From Patescibacteria group bacterium (GTDB taxonomy: Bacteria; Patescibacteriota; Patescibacteriia; Patescibacteriales; WJLG01): a stretch of DNA of 44,015 bases. Positions 15,574-23,567 of this stretch are shown in pieces. The notes beneath the pieces were generated by a model that saw only the letters and a program-made list of their open reading frames with translations, ran no database searches and was not told the DNA's origin. Position numbers and translations under genes: made by a program. How positions within the stretch are numbered: the first letter of the stretch is position 1; every line of letters starts with the position of its first letter. The stretch covers positions 37,179-81,193 of the forward strand of contig JAQUPS010000004.1 in the NCBI GenBank assembly GCA_028716485.1. The letters run 5' to 3'.

Positions 15574-17382
15574 ATGATCACTGCCGCGGAAATCCGCCAA
15601 AAATATTTTCAATTTTTTCAATCCAAGGGGCATAAATTAATCCCTTCGGCTTCTTTGCTTCCGGAAAACGATCCGACGGTTTTGTTCACCACCGCCGGCA
15701 TGCATCCTTTGATTCCGTATTTGCTGGGCGAGTCGCATCCGGAAGGCCGGCGCTTGGTGGACGCGCAGAAATGCGTCCGCACCCAGGATATTGACGAGGT
15801 GGGCGACGCCACTCATCATACTTTTTTTGAAATGCTCGGCAATTGGTCGCTCGGCGATTATTTCAAAGAAGAGGCGATTGCTTGGAGCTGGGAATTTTTG
15901 ACCGACCCGCAATGGCTGGGGTTGGATAAGAACCGGCTGGCTTGTTCGGTTTTTGCCGGCGATGCCGACGCGACGTTTGACGATGAAGCTTTTTCGATTT
16001 GGCGGAAGATAGGGATGAGTGAAAAAAGAATCGCCCGCTTGCCCAAGAAAAATAATTGGTGGGGGCCGGGAGCCGCCGGGCCATGCGGTCCGGACACGGA
16101 AATGTTTTTTTGGGCGGGCGATCCGGATCAGGTGCCGGAAAGTTTTAATGATGATAACGGGCTTTGGGTGGAAATTTGGAACGATGTCTTTATGCAATAT
16201 AACCGGAAGGCTAACGGGACGTTTGAGCCGCTGGCGCAAAAGAACGTGGACACCGGCATGGGGTTGGAGAGAATTTTGGCTGTGGTCAACGGTTTGGCTG
16301 ATAATTACCGCACTGATCTTTGGCTGCCGATCATTTGCAAAATCGAAGAATTATCCGGAAAAAAATACTTGGAATCGGACACGACCAGGCGGCTGATGAG
16401 GATCATCGCCGATCATATTAAAGCCGCAACGTTTATTATCGGCGATGAAAAAGGCGTTGTTCCCGATAATGTCGGCGCCGGGTATATTGTCCGCCGCCTG
16501 TTGCGCCGCGCTATTATTCACGGTCGGCGCCTGGGGATAAAGAAAGGCCAAGGCTGGGTTTATCAGGTCGCCGAAGAAATTATTAATTTATATCGGGAAG
16601 CTTATCCCGAATTATTCCGCAACCGAGAATTTGTTAGAACGCATATCGAGCGGGAAGAAAGCAAATTTGAAAAGACTTTGGAAAACGGGCTCGCGGAATT
16701 CAATGACCAGTGCGAGACCCTGCTTTGCCAATTGGATGAAAACAGCGAAATAAAAGTGACGATGCCGGGCGCGGTTGTTTTCGAACTTTTCGCCACCTAT
16801 GGTTTCCCGCTTGAATTGATCAGAGAAATTGCCGGGGAGAAAAAAATCGAGATTGATGAAGAAGGGTTTGCCGAAGAGTTTAAAAAGCATCAGGAGCTTT
16901 CCCGCACCGCTTCGGCCGGCATGTTCAAAGGAGGTTTGGCCGATTCGAGCGAGCAGACCAAAAAATTGCATACGGCGGCGCATTTGCTCTTGGCTTCCTT
17001 GCGCCAGGTTTTAGGAAATAATGTTTACCAGAAAGGGAGCAATATCACTCCCGAGCGCTTGCGGTTTGATTTTTCTTATCCGGAGAAAATGACGCCGGAG
17101 CAGATCGCCGAAGTCGAATGGCGCGTCAATGAAGCGATTAAAAAAGATTCTCCGATTATTTGCGAGGAAAAACCTCTCGCCGAGGCGAAAGCCGAAGGAG
17201 CGATGGGCGTGTTCGAATCCAAGTACGGCGAGAAGGTTAAGGTCTATAAAATGGGGGAAGTTTCCCATGAGATTTGCGGCGGTCCGCATGCTTCCCGCAC
17301 CGGCGAACTCGGCCATTTTAAAATCATCAAAGAAGAAAGCTCGTCAGCGGGCGTTCGCCGCATCAAGGCTGTCTTAGAGTAA
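15574..17382 (+). CDS. alaS: alanine--tRNA ligase, short form without DHHA1/C-Ala
   Basis: Charges tRNA-Ala. The 602 residues compare with about 870 in most bacteria. Present are the class II catalytic core (VLFTTAGMHPLIPY, AGPCGPDTEMFFWAGD, NVDTGMGLERILAV), the tRNA-binding helical region (GVVPDNVGAGYIVRRLLRRAI) and the editing domain with its zinc ligands H466/H470 (HTAAH) and C568/H572 (CGGPH). The protein ends at SSAGVRRIKAVLE, so the oligomerisation and C-Ala domains are absent. Such short forms are known from reduced CPR genomes. No Shine-Dalgarno; a duplicate of its 5' end lies upstream. The gene appears intact, not broken. Confidence 0.95.
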   Translation: MITAAEIRQKYFQFFQSKGHKLIPSASLLPENDPTVLFTTAGMHPLIPYLLGESHPEGRRLVDAQKCVRTQDIDEVGDATHHTFFEMLGNWSLGDYFKEEAIAWSWEFLTDPQWLGLDKNRLACSVFAGDADATFDDEAFSIWRKIGMSEKRIARLPKKNNWWGPGAAGPCGPDTEMFFWAGDPDQVPESFNDDNGLWVEIWNDVFMQYNRKANGTFEPLAQKNVDTGMGLERILAVVNGLADNYRTDLWLPIICKIEELSGKKYLESDTTRRLMRIIADHIKAATFIIGDEKGVVPDNVGAGYIVRRLLRRAIIHGRRLGIKKGQGWVYQVAEEIINLYREAYPELFRNREFVRTHIEREESKFEKTLENGLAEFNDQCETLLCQLDENSEIKVTMPGAVVFELFATYGFPLELIREIAGEKKIEIDEEGFAEEFKKHQELSRTASAGMFKGGLADSSEQTKKLHTAAHLLLASLRQVLGNNVYQKGSNITPERLRFDFSYPEKMTPEQIAEVEWRVNEAIKKDSPIICEEKPLAEAKAEGAMGVFESKYGEKVKVYKMGEVSHEICGGPHASRTGELGHFKIIKEESSSAGVRRIKAVLE

Positions 17383-17437
17383 AATCAGCTAAAATAACAT
17401 CTGAAATCCGAAATCCGACTTCTGAAATCCGATATGC

Positions 17438-17466
17438 TTGACATTTTTTGCGTTTGCCTATACAAT
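17438..17466 (+). promoter_or_regulatory. canonical promoter for infA and the ribosomal operon
   Basis: TTGACA, 17-nt spacer, TACAAT. Just upstream (17395-17436) is a direct repeat of the word ctgaaatccga. Confidence 0.87.
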
Positions 17467-17480
17467 TTCGTTATAAATCA

Positions 17481-17521
17481 GTAACAAAGCTTACCAAGTA
17501 TTTTGTTTGGTAATTTTTTTT
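17481..17521 (+). terminator. terminator-like hairpin in the infA leader (possible attenuator)
   Basis: ttaccaa/ttggtaa stem with loop gtattttg followed by eight T, ending 5 nt before the infA ATG and about 20 nt after the expected transcription start. An alternative pairing gtaacaaagcttac uses the same left arm (ttac), so two exclusive folds are possible. Confidence 0.6.
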
Positions 17522-17525
17522 GTTA

Positions 17526-17765
17526 ATGCCAGAAGAAAAAAATCAAATTATTAATTCCAAAGATTTTCTGGAAATGGACGGGGAGGTGGCGGAGTTAATG
17601 CCGGCGGGAACTTTCCGCGTCGTTTTTCCAAACGGCCACGAAATTTTAGCCCATCTTTCCGGCAAAATGCGGATGAATAAAATCCGTCTGTCGGTAGGCG
17701 ACCGCGTCAAGGTGCAGATGAGTCCGTATGATTTAACCAAGGGTCGCATCACTTTCCGTCTCTAA
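17526..17765 (+). CDS. infA: translation initiation factor IF-1
   Basis: A 79-residue S1/OB-fold protein that binds the ribosomal A site during initiation. The IF-1 pattern is clear: MDGEVAELMPAGTFRVVFPNGHEILAHLSGKMRMNKIRLSVGDRVKVQMSPYDLTKGRI. The ORF track uses a TTG two codons upstream, but the ATG at 17526 is preferred. It heads the infA-rpmJ-rpsM-rpsK-rpsD-rpoA-rplQ cluster. A terminator-like hairpin sits directly before it, so read-through may set expression of the whole cluster. Confidence 0.96.
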   Translation: MPEEKNQIINSKDFLEMDGEVAELMPAGTFRVVFPNGHEILAHLSGKMRMNKIRLSVGDRVKVQMSPYDLTKGRITFRL

Positions 17766-17827
17766 GCGGTAATACTAACAGTTAATTTTTTAGGGCATGC
17801 TACATGTTTCATGCTTTATGAATATCT

Positions 17828-17941
17828 ATGAAAGTCAGAGCTAGCGTAAAAGTTATTTGTAAGGATTGCAAGGTTGTCCGCCGCAAGGGCAGAGTTTGCG
17901 TTATCTGCAAGAACCCCAAACATAAGCAAAGACAAGGATAA
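17828..17941 (+). CDS. rpmJ: 50S ribosomal protein bL36
   Basis: A 37-residue zinc-binding ribosomal protein, too short for the ORF track. Sequence begins [14 protein letters not shown] and carries the zinc ligands C11, C14, C27 and H32, the C+ form. It sits in the standard position between infA and rpsM. No Shine-Dalgarno; the 60 nt before it contain a small palindromic word (gcatgctacatgtttcatgc). Confidence 0.97.
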   Translation: MKVRASVKVICKDCKVVRRKGRVCVICKNPKHKQRQG

Positions 17942-18059
17942 GATGATTTTCGATTTCAGATTTTAGATTTACGATTTATTTCTTATAAAAAATATATTAA
18001 AATATTCGCGCGATATTCGCGCGATTCGCATCATTCGCGAAATTAGCATTATAATAAAT

Positions 18060-18455
18060 ATGGCTCAAGCCAGAATCGCCGGAGTTAATATTCCCACGGA
18101 AAAAAAGGTAAAAATTTCTTTGACCTATATTTTTGGCATTGGTTATTCCCGCGCGCTCGAAGTGCTGGAAGCGGCCAAAGTCGATCCGGAAGCCAGAGTC
18201 AAGGATTTGACCGAAGCGGAAGTCAACAAGCTCAGAGATATCGTGGAAAAAAAATTCATTGTCGAAGGAGATTTGCGCCGGGAAGTTATCGGCAATATCA
18301 AACGGATGAAAGAAATCGGCTGCTACCGCGGCGTGCGCCATATCAAAGGTTTGCCGGTCCGCGGCCAGACCACCAAGCGGAATAGCCGCACGGTGCGCGG
18401 CAATGTCCGCAAGACTATGGGTTCGGGGCGCAAACCGTCCGCGCAAAAGACCTAA
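18060..18455 (+). CDS. rpsM: 30S ribosomal protein uS13
   Basis: A 131-residue small-subunit head protein contacting 16S rRNA, the P-site tRNA and the 50S subunit. Family pattern: [25 protein letters not shown] near the start, [24 protein letters not shown] and a basic tail. TATAAT (18050-18055) lies only 4 nt before the ATG, which would make any transcript from it leaderless. Just upstream is a cluster of attcgcgcg-type words (18004-18045). Confidence 0.96.
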   Translation: MAQARIAGVNIPTEKKVKISLTYIFGIGYSRALEVLEAAKVDPEARVKDLTEAEVNKLRDIVEKKFIVEGDLRREVIGNIKRMKEIGCYRGVRHIKGLPVRGQTTKRNSRTVRGNVRKTMGSGRKPSAQKT

Positions 18456-18468
18456 TTCAATCAATTAA

Positions 18469-18488
18469 CCTGCCTGCCGGCAGGCAGG
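18469..18488. repeat. family C perfect 20-bp palindrome
   Basis: cctgcctgccggcaggcagg, between rpsM and rpsK. Related copies lie in frame at 8296 and, degenerate, at 40164. Confidence 0.9.
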
Positions 18489-18523
18489 AAAATAAGAATT
18501 AAGAATTAAGAAATTTTTGATAT

Positions 18524-19222
18524 ATGGAAGAAGATAAAGAAGCAAAGACCGCCAAGGATGAAAAAATTAAAGAAATAAAAAAGGAAGCTGTTGAACCTGA
18601 AAAAAAGGTTGAAGAGCCCGTTTTCGCTAAGGCTTCCTCCTTCGCTAAGGCTTCGGAGGACAAGTCGGAGGACAAGTCGGCGGACAAGCCGGTTTTGGCC
18701 GCGGAAAAAGATTTTATCGACGAAGAAGATAATGAACCGGAAGTTTTGCCTAAAAAAGACGGCGATGTTACCGAAGAGCTTCCTGATGATATCAAGAAAA
18801 AATTGGAAGCGAGAAAAGAAGAAAAGAGCGCCAAAAAACCGATGAAGAAAAAGAAAAAGAGAGCCAAGGTCAGAGTGGAAGTCGGAAAGATTTACGTCAA
18901 AGCCAGCTATAATAATACCATCGTCACCGCCACTGATTTGAACGGCAATGTCATTTCCTGGGCTTCCGCCGGCATGGCCGGATTCAAAGGCCCGAAAAAA
19001 GCGACTTCTTACGCCGCGCAAATCATCACCAAAATAGTTTTAATGAAAGCCAAGGATGAATACGGCATGCGCGAGGCGAGCGTCTTTATCAAAGGCATCG
19101 GCACCGGCCGCGAAGCCGCGGTCCGAGCCGTCAACGCCAACGGCATCAATGTCACTTCTATCAAGGACATAACGCCGATTCCGCATAACGGCTGCCGCCC
19201 GAAGAAACCCAGAAGAGTTTAA
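18524..19222 (+). CDS. rpsK: 30S ribosomal protein uS11 with long charged N-terminal extension
   Basis: The C-terminal ~120 residues are a standard uS11 (GKIYVKASYNNTIVTATDLNGNVISWASAG ... HNGCRPKKPRRV), which lines the mRNA exit platform. Ahead of it are about 110 extra residues rich in Lys/Glu, twice the usual length. The extension carries nested family B peptides (FAKAS-SFAKASEDK-SEDK-SADK), so part of it was built by repeat insertion. A later start is possible, but the frame is open and the first Met fits the intergenic spacing. The extension would project from the ribosome platform or be cleaved; neither is known. Confidence 0.93.
   Translation: MEEDKEAKTAKDEKIKEIKKEAVEPEKKVEEPVFAKASSFAKASEDKSEDKSADKPVLAAEKDFIDEEDNEPEVLPKKDGDVTEELPDDIKKKLEARKEEKSAKKPMKKKKKRAKVRVEVGKIYVKASYNNTIVTATDLNGNVISWASAGMAGFKGPKKATSYAAQIITKIVLMKAKDEYGMREASVFIKGIGTGREAAVRAVNANGINVTSIKDITPIPHNGCRPKKPRRV
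18617..18687 (+). repeat. nested family B copies in rpsK
   Basis: An outer copy (cccgttttcgctaaggcttc ... tcggcggacaag) is split by an inner copy (ctccttcgctaaggcttcgg + aggacaag) with an extra tcggaggacaag. All remain in frame. Confidence 0.75.
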
Positions 19223-19287
19223 AAGTTATAAAGTGAAAATTTGGAAATAATATTCCAAATTCTAAATTCCATATTCCAAATTCCAAT

Positions 19288-19920
19288 ATGAAAAATACCG
19301 ATCCAAAATGCAAGCAGTGCCGGCGCATCGGAGAAAAATTATTCTTCAAGGGCGAGCGCTGTTCTTCGCCGAAGTGCGCGATAACCAGAAGGAATTATAT
19401 TCCCGGTTTTCATGGCCCCAAAGCCAAAGGCGCTCCGCGCCGCAGCGATTACGGCATGCAGCTGATTGAAAAGCAAAAGGCCAAGAAGCAGTATCTTCTG
19501 AACGAAAAGCAATTCCGGATTTTGTTCGATCATGCCGCCAAAAAAAGAGGCAACACCGAAGAGTTCTTGCTCCAGCTTTTGGAATTGCGTTTGGATAATG
19601 TAGTCTACCGCGCCGCGCTCGGCGCTTCCCGCAACGAAGCTCGCCAGCTGGTTAATCACGGCCATTTTACCGTTAACGGCAAAATGGTGAATATCCCTTC
19701 TTATAAAGTCAAGCAAGGCGACATCGTGGCGCTGAAAGAAAAAAGCAAACGCAGCAAAAAATTCGCCAATATTGAAGCCAGGATCAAGAAAGCGCAAATC
19801 CCCGGCTGGCTGAACGTCACTGCCGAAGATTTAAGCGCGAAAGTTCTCCATGAACCGGCTGCCCGCGATTTGCGCGTAAATTTCAGTCCGCAGGTGATCG
19901 TCGAATTCTATTCCAGATAA
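19288..19920 (+). CDS. rpsD: 30S ribosomal protein uS4, zinc-binding form
   Basis: A 210-residue primary 16S rRNA-binding protein that nucleates 5'-domain assembly and lines the mRNA entry. Zinc ligands C8, C11, C25 and C30 mark the C+ form. The S4 RNA-binding domain is at LELRLDNVVYRAALGASRNEARQLVNHGHFTVNG. uS4 often regulates its operon; no such site could be identified here. Upstream spacer (19242-19286) repeats the word attccaaat. No Shine-Dalgarno. Confidence 0.97.
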   Translation: MKNTDPKCKQCRRIGEKLFFKGERCSSPKCAITRRNYIPGFHGPKAKGAPRRSDYGMQLIEKQKAKKQYLLNEKQFRILFDHAAKKRGNTEEFLLQLLELRLDNVVYRAALGASRNEARQLVNHGHFTVNGKMVNIPSYKVKQGDIVALKEKSKRSKKFANIEARIKKAQIPGWLNVTAEDLSAKVLHEPAARDLRVNFSPQVIVEFYSR

Positions 19921-19962
19921 AATTAATTCTCTATAATAAAACAAAAATTAATTTAAATTTTT

Positions 19963-20838
19963 ATGGAATCAATAGCCAAGCCAAACAAAATTGAATTTTT
20001 GCCCGGTGAAAAAATCAACGAAACCATCGCGACCGTCGAGCCTTTTTATCCCGGCTATGGAATGACCATCGGCAATTCTCTGCGCCGCGTCTTGCTCTCT
20101 TCTTTGTTGGGAACCGCTGTTGTGGGCGTAAAAATCAACGGCGCCAGCCATGAATTCACCGTTTTGCCGCACGTCAAGGAAGATATTTTGGAAATCATCA
20201 TGAACTTGAAGCAGCTGAAAGTCACGATGTTTGATGAAGACGAGATAAAATTAGAGCTGGAAGTCCATGGTAAAAAGGAAGTCAAAGCGGGCGACATCAA
20301 GAAAGACAGCCGGGTGGAAATAGCCAACCCGAATTTATTGATCGGCACCATCACCGACATGGCCGGATCAATGTCAATGGAAATTACCGTCGGCAAGGGT
20401 CGCGGCTATCGTTCGGTTGAAGCGATTGAGAAGAAAAACACCGAAGTCGGCTATATCGAAACCGATGCGTTTTTCTCACCTGTCTTGTCAGTCGGCTTGA
20501 AAGTGGAAAATGTCCGCGTCGGCAAAATGACCAATTGGGATAAATTAGTTTTCAATATCGTCACCGACGGAACGATTTCTCCGGAAAAAGCTTTTAACGA
20601 TTCGGTTAAAGTTTTACAGGAGCAAGTCGATTCTTTGGCTCCGGGCGCGATCGAAGTGAAAGACGAAGTCAAGCTGGAAGAAGCGGCGGTTGAAGAAATC
20701 AAGGAAGTCGAAGGGGAGAAAGAGGAAAAGAAACCCAAAAAATCCTCCTCCGCTAAAGCTTCGGAGGACAAGGAAAAGAAAGCTAAGAAATCCTCCTCCG
20801 CTAAAGCTTCGGAGGACAAGGAAAAGAAAGCTAAATAA
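19963..20838 (+). CDS. rpoA: RNA polymerase alpha subunit lacking the C-terminal domain
   Basis: The N-terminal domain (about 1-230) that dimerises and scaffolds beta/beta' is complete: GYGMTIGNSLRRVLLSSLLGTAVVG, HEFTVLPHVKEDILEIIMNLK, the insert domain, and TDGTISPEKAFNDSVKVLQEQ. After about residue 232 the alpha-CTD, which contacts UP elements and activators, is missing. In its place is a Glu/Lys tail ending in two tandem 16-residue units SSSAKASEDKEKKAKK encoded by family B repeats. Total 291 residues versus ~310-330. Without a CTD, alpha-dependent activation by UP elements would not work, which fits the near-consensus promoters in this window. Confidence 0.94.
   Translation: MESIAKPNKIEFLPGEKINETIATVEPFYPGYGMTIGNSLRRVLLSSLLGTAVVGVKINGASHEFTVLPHVKEDILEIIMNLKQLKVTMFDEDEIKLELEVHGKKEVKAGDIKKDSRVEIANPNLLIGTITDMAGSMSMEITVGKGRGYRSVEAIEKKNTEVGYIETDAFFSPVLSVGLKVENVRVGKMTNWDKLVFNIVTDGTISPEKAFNDSVKVLQEQVDSLAPGAIEVKDEVKLEEAAVEEIKEVEGEKEEKKPKKSSSAKASEDKEKKAKKSSSAKASEDKEKKAK
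20743..20835 (+). repeat. tandem 48-bp family B units at the rpoA 3' end
   Basis: tcctcctccgctaaagcttc + ggaggacaag + gaaaagaaagctaag, two copies with a 48-nt period (16 residues), so reading frame is preserved. Confidence 0.88.
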
Positions 20839-20901
20839 ATTTTAAAATATTCATAGATTAGCGTTAGAATAAATATCCGTAGATTTTTGAATTAAATTTT
20901 T

Positions 20902-21252
20902 ATGCGGCACCGAAACAAGAATAAAGTATTAGGTAGAAAAAGAGGCCCAAGAATTGCGCTGTTGAAAAATCTGGCGTCCAGCATTTTGATATACGAAAAA
21001 GTGCAGACCACCGAAGCAAAAGCCAAGATTGTCCGAGGTCAAGTGGAAAAGATGATTACGCTGGCTAAGAACAATGATCTGGCTTCCACCAAAAAATTGA
21101 TCGCTTCGCTGCCGCAAAAGATGGCGGTTTTGAAAGCGATTGAGGTTTTGCGCGAAAGATACAAAGGGAGAAATGGCGGCTACACCCGGATAATCAAGCT
21201 CAAAGAGCGCCAGGGCGACGGAGCCAAGATTGTGCAGATAGAATTAGTTTAA
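20902..21252 (+). CDS. rplQ: 50S ribosomal protein bL17
   Basis: A 116-residue protein at the peptide exit tunnel. Typical start MRHRNKNKVLGRKRGPRIALLKNLASSIL, then KAKIVRGQVEKMITLAKN and the C-terminal RYKGRNGGYTRIIKL. It follows rpoA as in most bacteria, 63 nt away. No Shine-Dalgarno; a TAGAAT box lies in the spacer. Confidence 0.97.
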   Translation: MRHRNKNKVLGRKRGPRIALLKNLASSILIYEKVQTTEAKAKIVRGQVEKMITLAKNNDLASTKKLIASLPQKMAVLKAIEVLRERYKGRNGGYTRIIKLKERQGDGAKIVQIELV

Positions 21253-21266
21253 AAATAAGTTTGGTC

Positions 21267-21364
21267 ATAAAACGCGAATACCACGAATTATAAGCGAATA
21301 CCGCGAACACCAAATTAAATAACCGTTTGTTGTATTCGCTTCTAATTTGCAGTATTCGTGTTAT
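21267..21364. repeat. inverted repeat between rplQ and rplM
   Basis: Left: cgaataccacgaattataag + cgaatacc; right: tgtattcgcttctaatttgc + agtattcgtg. Both arms repeat the word cgaatac. No T-run. Confidence 0.6.
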
Positions 21365-21377
21365 ATAATTAGTTTAT

Positions 21378-21725
21378 ATGGAAAGAAAATTGCATACAAT
21401 TGACGCGACCGGCCAGGCGATCGGCAGATTAGCCACTAATATTGCCACGATTTTGCGCGGGAAAAATAAAGTTACTTATCGTCCGCATTTGGACGAAGGC
21501 GATTGCGTGGTGGTAATCAACGCCGACAAGGTGAAAATTACCGGCAAGAAATTACAGCAGAAGAAATATTATCGCGTTTCCCAATATCCGGGCGGCCTTA
21601 AAGAAACCACTTTGGAAGAATTAATGGCCAAGAAACCGGGCGATGCTTTGAAAAAAGCCGTCAAGCAGATGCTGCCCAACACCAAATTGCGCCCGGGCAT
21701 GCTGAAACGTTTAATTATAAAATAA
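21378..21725 (+). CDS. rplM: 50S ribosomal protein uL13
   Basis: A 115-residue early-assembly large-subunit protein. Family motifs: HTIDATGQAIGRLATNIATILRGKNK, YRPHLDEGDCVVVINADKVKITGKK and LPNTKLRPGMLKRL. It ends earlier than the usual ~142 residues, losing the C-terminal helix and loop. TATAAT (21364-21369) is 8 nt before the ATG, so a transcript from it would be leaderless. It is paired with rpsI as usual. Confidence 0.95.
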   Translation: MERKLHTIDATGQAIGRLATNIATILRGKNKVTYRPHLDEGDCVVVINADKVKITGKKLQQKKYYRVSQYPGGLKETTLEELMAKKPGDALKKAVKQMLPNTKLRPGMLKRLIIK

Positions 21726-21755
21726 TATATCTTTATCATTTAGCATTGATTGCAT

Positions 21756-22250
21756 ATGCCAACTAAAAAGATAATCAAAAAGACTGAAGCAGCCGCTCCT
21801 CCCAAAGCAGCGCCAAAGGAAAAGGTGGTGGTGGAAGTTAAGGAAGAAATTTCTTCGAGCAAGGGAAAATATATCAAAGCTATCGGCCGCCGCAAGACAG
21901 CCTCGGCTCAGGTTAGGATTTATCTTGCGGGCAAGGGCGAAGTTATCGTCAATGGCAAGCAAGTGGAAAAATATTTTGATGCCGACCGCGCCGCGATCGC
22001 CATTCAGCCGTTAAAGCTTACCGGCGTAGGCAAGGATGTCGATGTTTCAGTTTTGTGCAAAGGCGGCGGAGTAAATTCTCAAGCCGAAGCCACCCGCCAC
22101 GGCCTGGCTCGCGTCCTGATTCTGCTTGATCCGGAATTGGATGGCGCCATCCGCGCCAAAGGCTGGCTCACCCGCGACTCCCGCAAGGTGGAAAGAAAGA
22201 AACCTGGCCTCAAGAAAGCCCGCCGCGCCCCGCAGTGGTCAAAACGTTAA
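21756..22250 (+). CDS. rpsI: 30S ribosomal protein uS9
   Basis: A 164-residue protein whose C-terminal tail reaches the P-site tRNA. Core motifs: YIKAIGRRKTASAQVRIYLAGKGEVIVNGK, HGLARVLILLDPELDG and the tail ending WSKR. About 38 extra N-terminal residues rich in Lys/Ala/Pro/Glu precede the core. The ATG at 21756 is preferred to the TTG used in the ORF track. It ends the ribosomal cluster; a family A element and a terminator follow. Confidence 0.96.
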   Translation: MPTKKIIKKTEAAAPPKAAPKEKVVVEVKEEISSSKGKYIKAIGRRKTASAQVRIYLAGKGEVIVNGKQVEKYFDADRAAIAIQPLKLTGVGKDVDVSVLCKGGGVNSQAEATRHGLARVLILLDPELDGAIRAKGWLTRDSRKVERKKPGLKKARRAPQWSKR

Positions 22251-22255
22251 TTTTA

Positions 22256-22303
22256 TTCCCCTCCTCGGGAGGGGTGGACGCGCCGCGCGGACGGAGTGGG
22301 TTT
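22256..22303 (+). repeat. family A two-hairpin element, downstream of rpsI
   Basis: First hairpin cccctcctcgggaggggtgg; second stem region acgcgccgcgcggacg; end gagtgggttt. Here the second stem is less perfect than in other copies. Confidence 0.85.
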
Positions 22304-22335
22304 CAATTCATTTACGTCTATTCGAATCACATATC

Positions 22336-22370
22336 AAAAAACGCATTTCTCTCAAAGGGTGCGTTTTTTT
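22336..22370 (+). terminator. intrinsic terminator of the ribosomal cluster
   Basis: Ten-bp stem aaaaaacgca/tgcgtttttt with a 14-nt loop and T-run. Confidence 0.9.
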
Positions 22371-22428
22371 TGTTGGCCATGGATTTTTTTTATTTTTTTT
22401 GCTAAGATTATTCTATATTTAGCTATTT

Positions 22429-23523
22429 ATGGAAAATCTGCTGAAAAGAATTGAAAATCTGCAAAAGCGCCTGGCGGATGTCTGGCAGGTTTTGGATTTG
22501 GAAAAAGCTAAGGCCGAGCTGGCGGAAAAGCGGGGGATAATGGAAGAAGAAGGGTTTTGGAACGACCAGGAGCGGGCGGTGAAGATCAGCAAGGAAGCGG
22601 AAGATTTGGATAAGGAAGCGAAGCGCTGGGAAAAGATAAAAAATGAGATTCAGGAGTTTTTTGATCTGATTACCGAGGCCATCAAGGAAAAAGATAATTC
22701 GCTGGAAAAAGATGTTGATAAGAATCTGGCCGATTTGGAAAAGAGATTCGAGGCGATGGAATTTTTCGCTCTGTTTTCCGGCAAGTATGACCGCGATAAC
22801 GCGATTTTGGCGATTCACGCCGGCACGGGCGGAGTGGACGCGCAGGATTGGGCGCAGATTTTGGAACGGATGTATCTGCGCTTTGCCGAAAAGATGGGCT
22901 TCCGCGCGGAAATAATCGACCGCACGGTCGGCAACGAAGCCGGCATCAAGAGCGTCTCGATAAAAATCGACGGCCTTTGGGCGTTCGGCCATCTGAAATC
23001 CGAGGCCGGCGTGCATCGCTTGGTGCGCATTTCGCCTTTCGACGCCGAAAATATGCGCCAAACATCTTTTGCTCTGGTCGATGTGGTGCCGGAATTTCCC
23101 GAAGCCGACGAAATAGAAATCAAAGACGACGAAATAAAACTGGAAACTTATCGCTCTTCCGGCGCGGGCGGGCAGAACGTCAATAAGGTTTCGACCGCCG
23201 TCCGGCTTACCCATATTCCTACCGGCATCACCGTGCAATGCCAGACCCAGCGCTCGCAATATCAGAACCGCGAATTAGCGATGAAGCTTCTGAAATCAAA
23301 ATTACTGCAGCGGCAATTGGAAGAACAAAGCCAAGAGAAGAAAGAAGTCCGCGGCGAAGTCCAGAAAGCGGAGTGGGGGAAGCAGATCCGCTCTTACGTG
23401 ATGCAGCCGTACCAAATGGTCAAAGATCATCGCACCGAATATGAAACCTCGGATATTAAAAGCGTTTTGGACGGCGAGATCGACGGTTTCATCGAAGCGT
23501 ATCTTAAATCAAATAAAAAATAA
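22429..23523 (+). CDS. prfB: peptide chain release factor 2
   Basis: Recognises UAA and UGA and triggers peptide release. The codon-reading SPF motif is at 202-204 (RISPFDAE) and the catalytic GGQ at 247-249 ([10 protein letters not shown]). The 364 residues are one continuous frame; the usual in-frame UGA with +1 programmed frameshift near codon 25 is absent, so RF2 autoregulation by frameshifting is not used here. A TGCTAAGAT extended -10 (22400-22408) lies 20 nt before the ATG. No Shine-Dalgarno. Confidence 0.97.
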   Translation: MENLLKRIENLQKRLADVWQVLDLEKAKAELAEKRGIMEEEGFWNDQERAVKISKEAEDLDKEAKRWEKIKNEIQEFFDLITEAIKEKDNSLEKDVDKNLADLEKRFEAMEFFALFSGKYDRDNAILAIHAGTGGVDAQDWAQILERMYLRFAEKMGFRAEIIDRTVGNEAGIKSVSIKIDGLWAFGHLKSEAGVHRLVRISPFDAENMRQTSFALVDVVPEFPEADEIEIKDDEIKLETYRSSGAGGQNVNKVSTAVRLTHIPTGITVQCQTQRSQYQNRELAMKLLKSKLLQRQLEEQSQEKKEVRGEVQKAEWGKQIRSYVMQPYQMVKDHRTEYETSDIKSVLDGEIDGFIEAYLKSNKK

Positions 23524-23549
23524 AAAATGCAACCGGAAGAACCGATTGC
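23524..23549 (-). terminator. terminator of the minus-strand small gene
   Basis: Read on the minus strand: stem tgcaatcgg/ccggttgca (one mismatch) with loop ttctt, then ttttttattttt. It sits just past the prfB stop. Confidence 0.75.
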
Positions 23550-23567
23550 ATTGCCCGACGAATAGTT

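Noticed and set aside
17520-17528. TTG start for infA (similar upstream TTG choices for rpsI, comEC, acsA and the coiled-coil gene)
   Set aside because: An ATG two to sixteen codons downstream fits the families better; the TTGs fall in leaders, hairpins or promoter boxes.
22429-22560. Programmed +1 frameshift in prfB
   Set aside because: The frame is continuous from the ATG, with no in-frame UGA near codon 25.
22423-23259. 278-residue ORF antisense to prfB
   Set aside because: prfB on the plus strand has all RF2 motifs; the antisense frame is a shadow with no recognisable domain.
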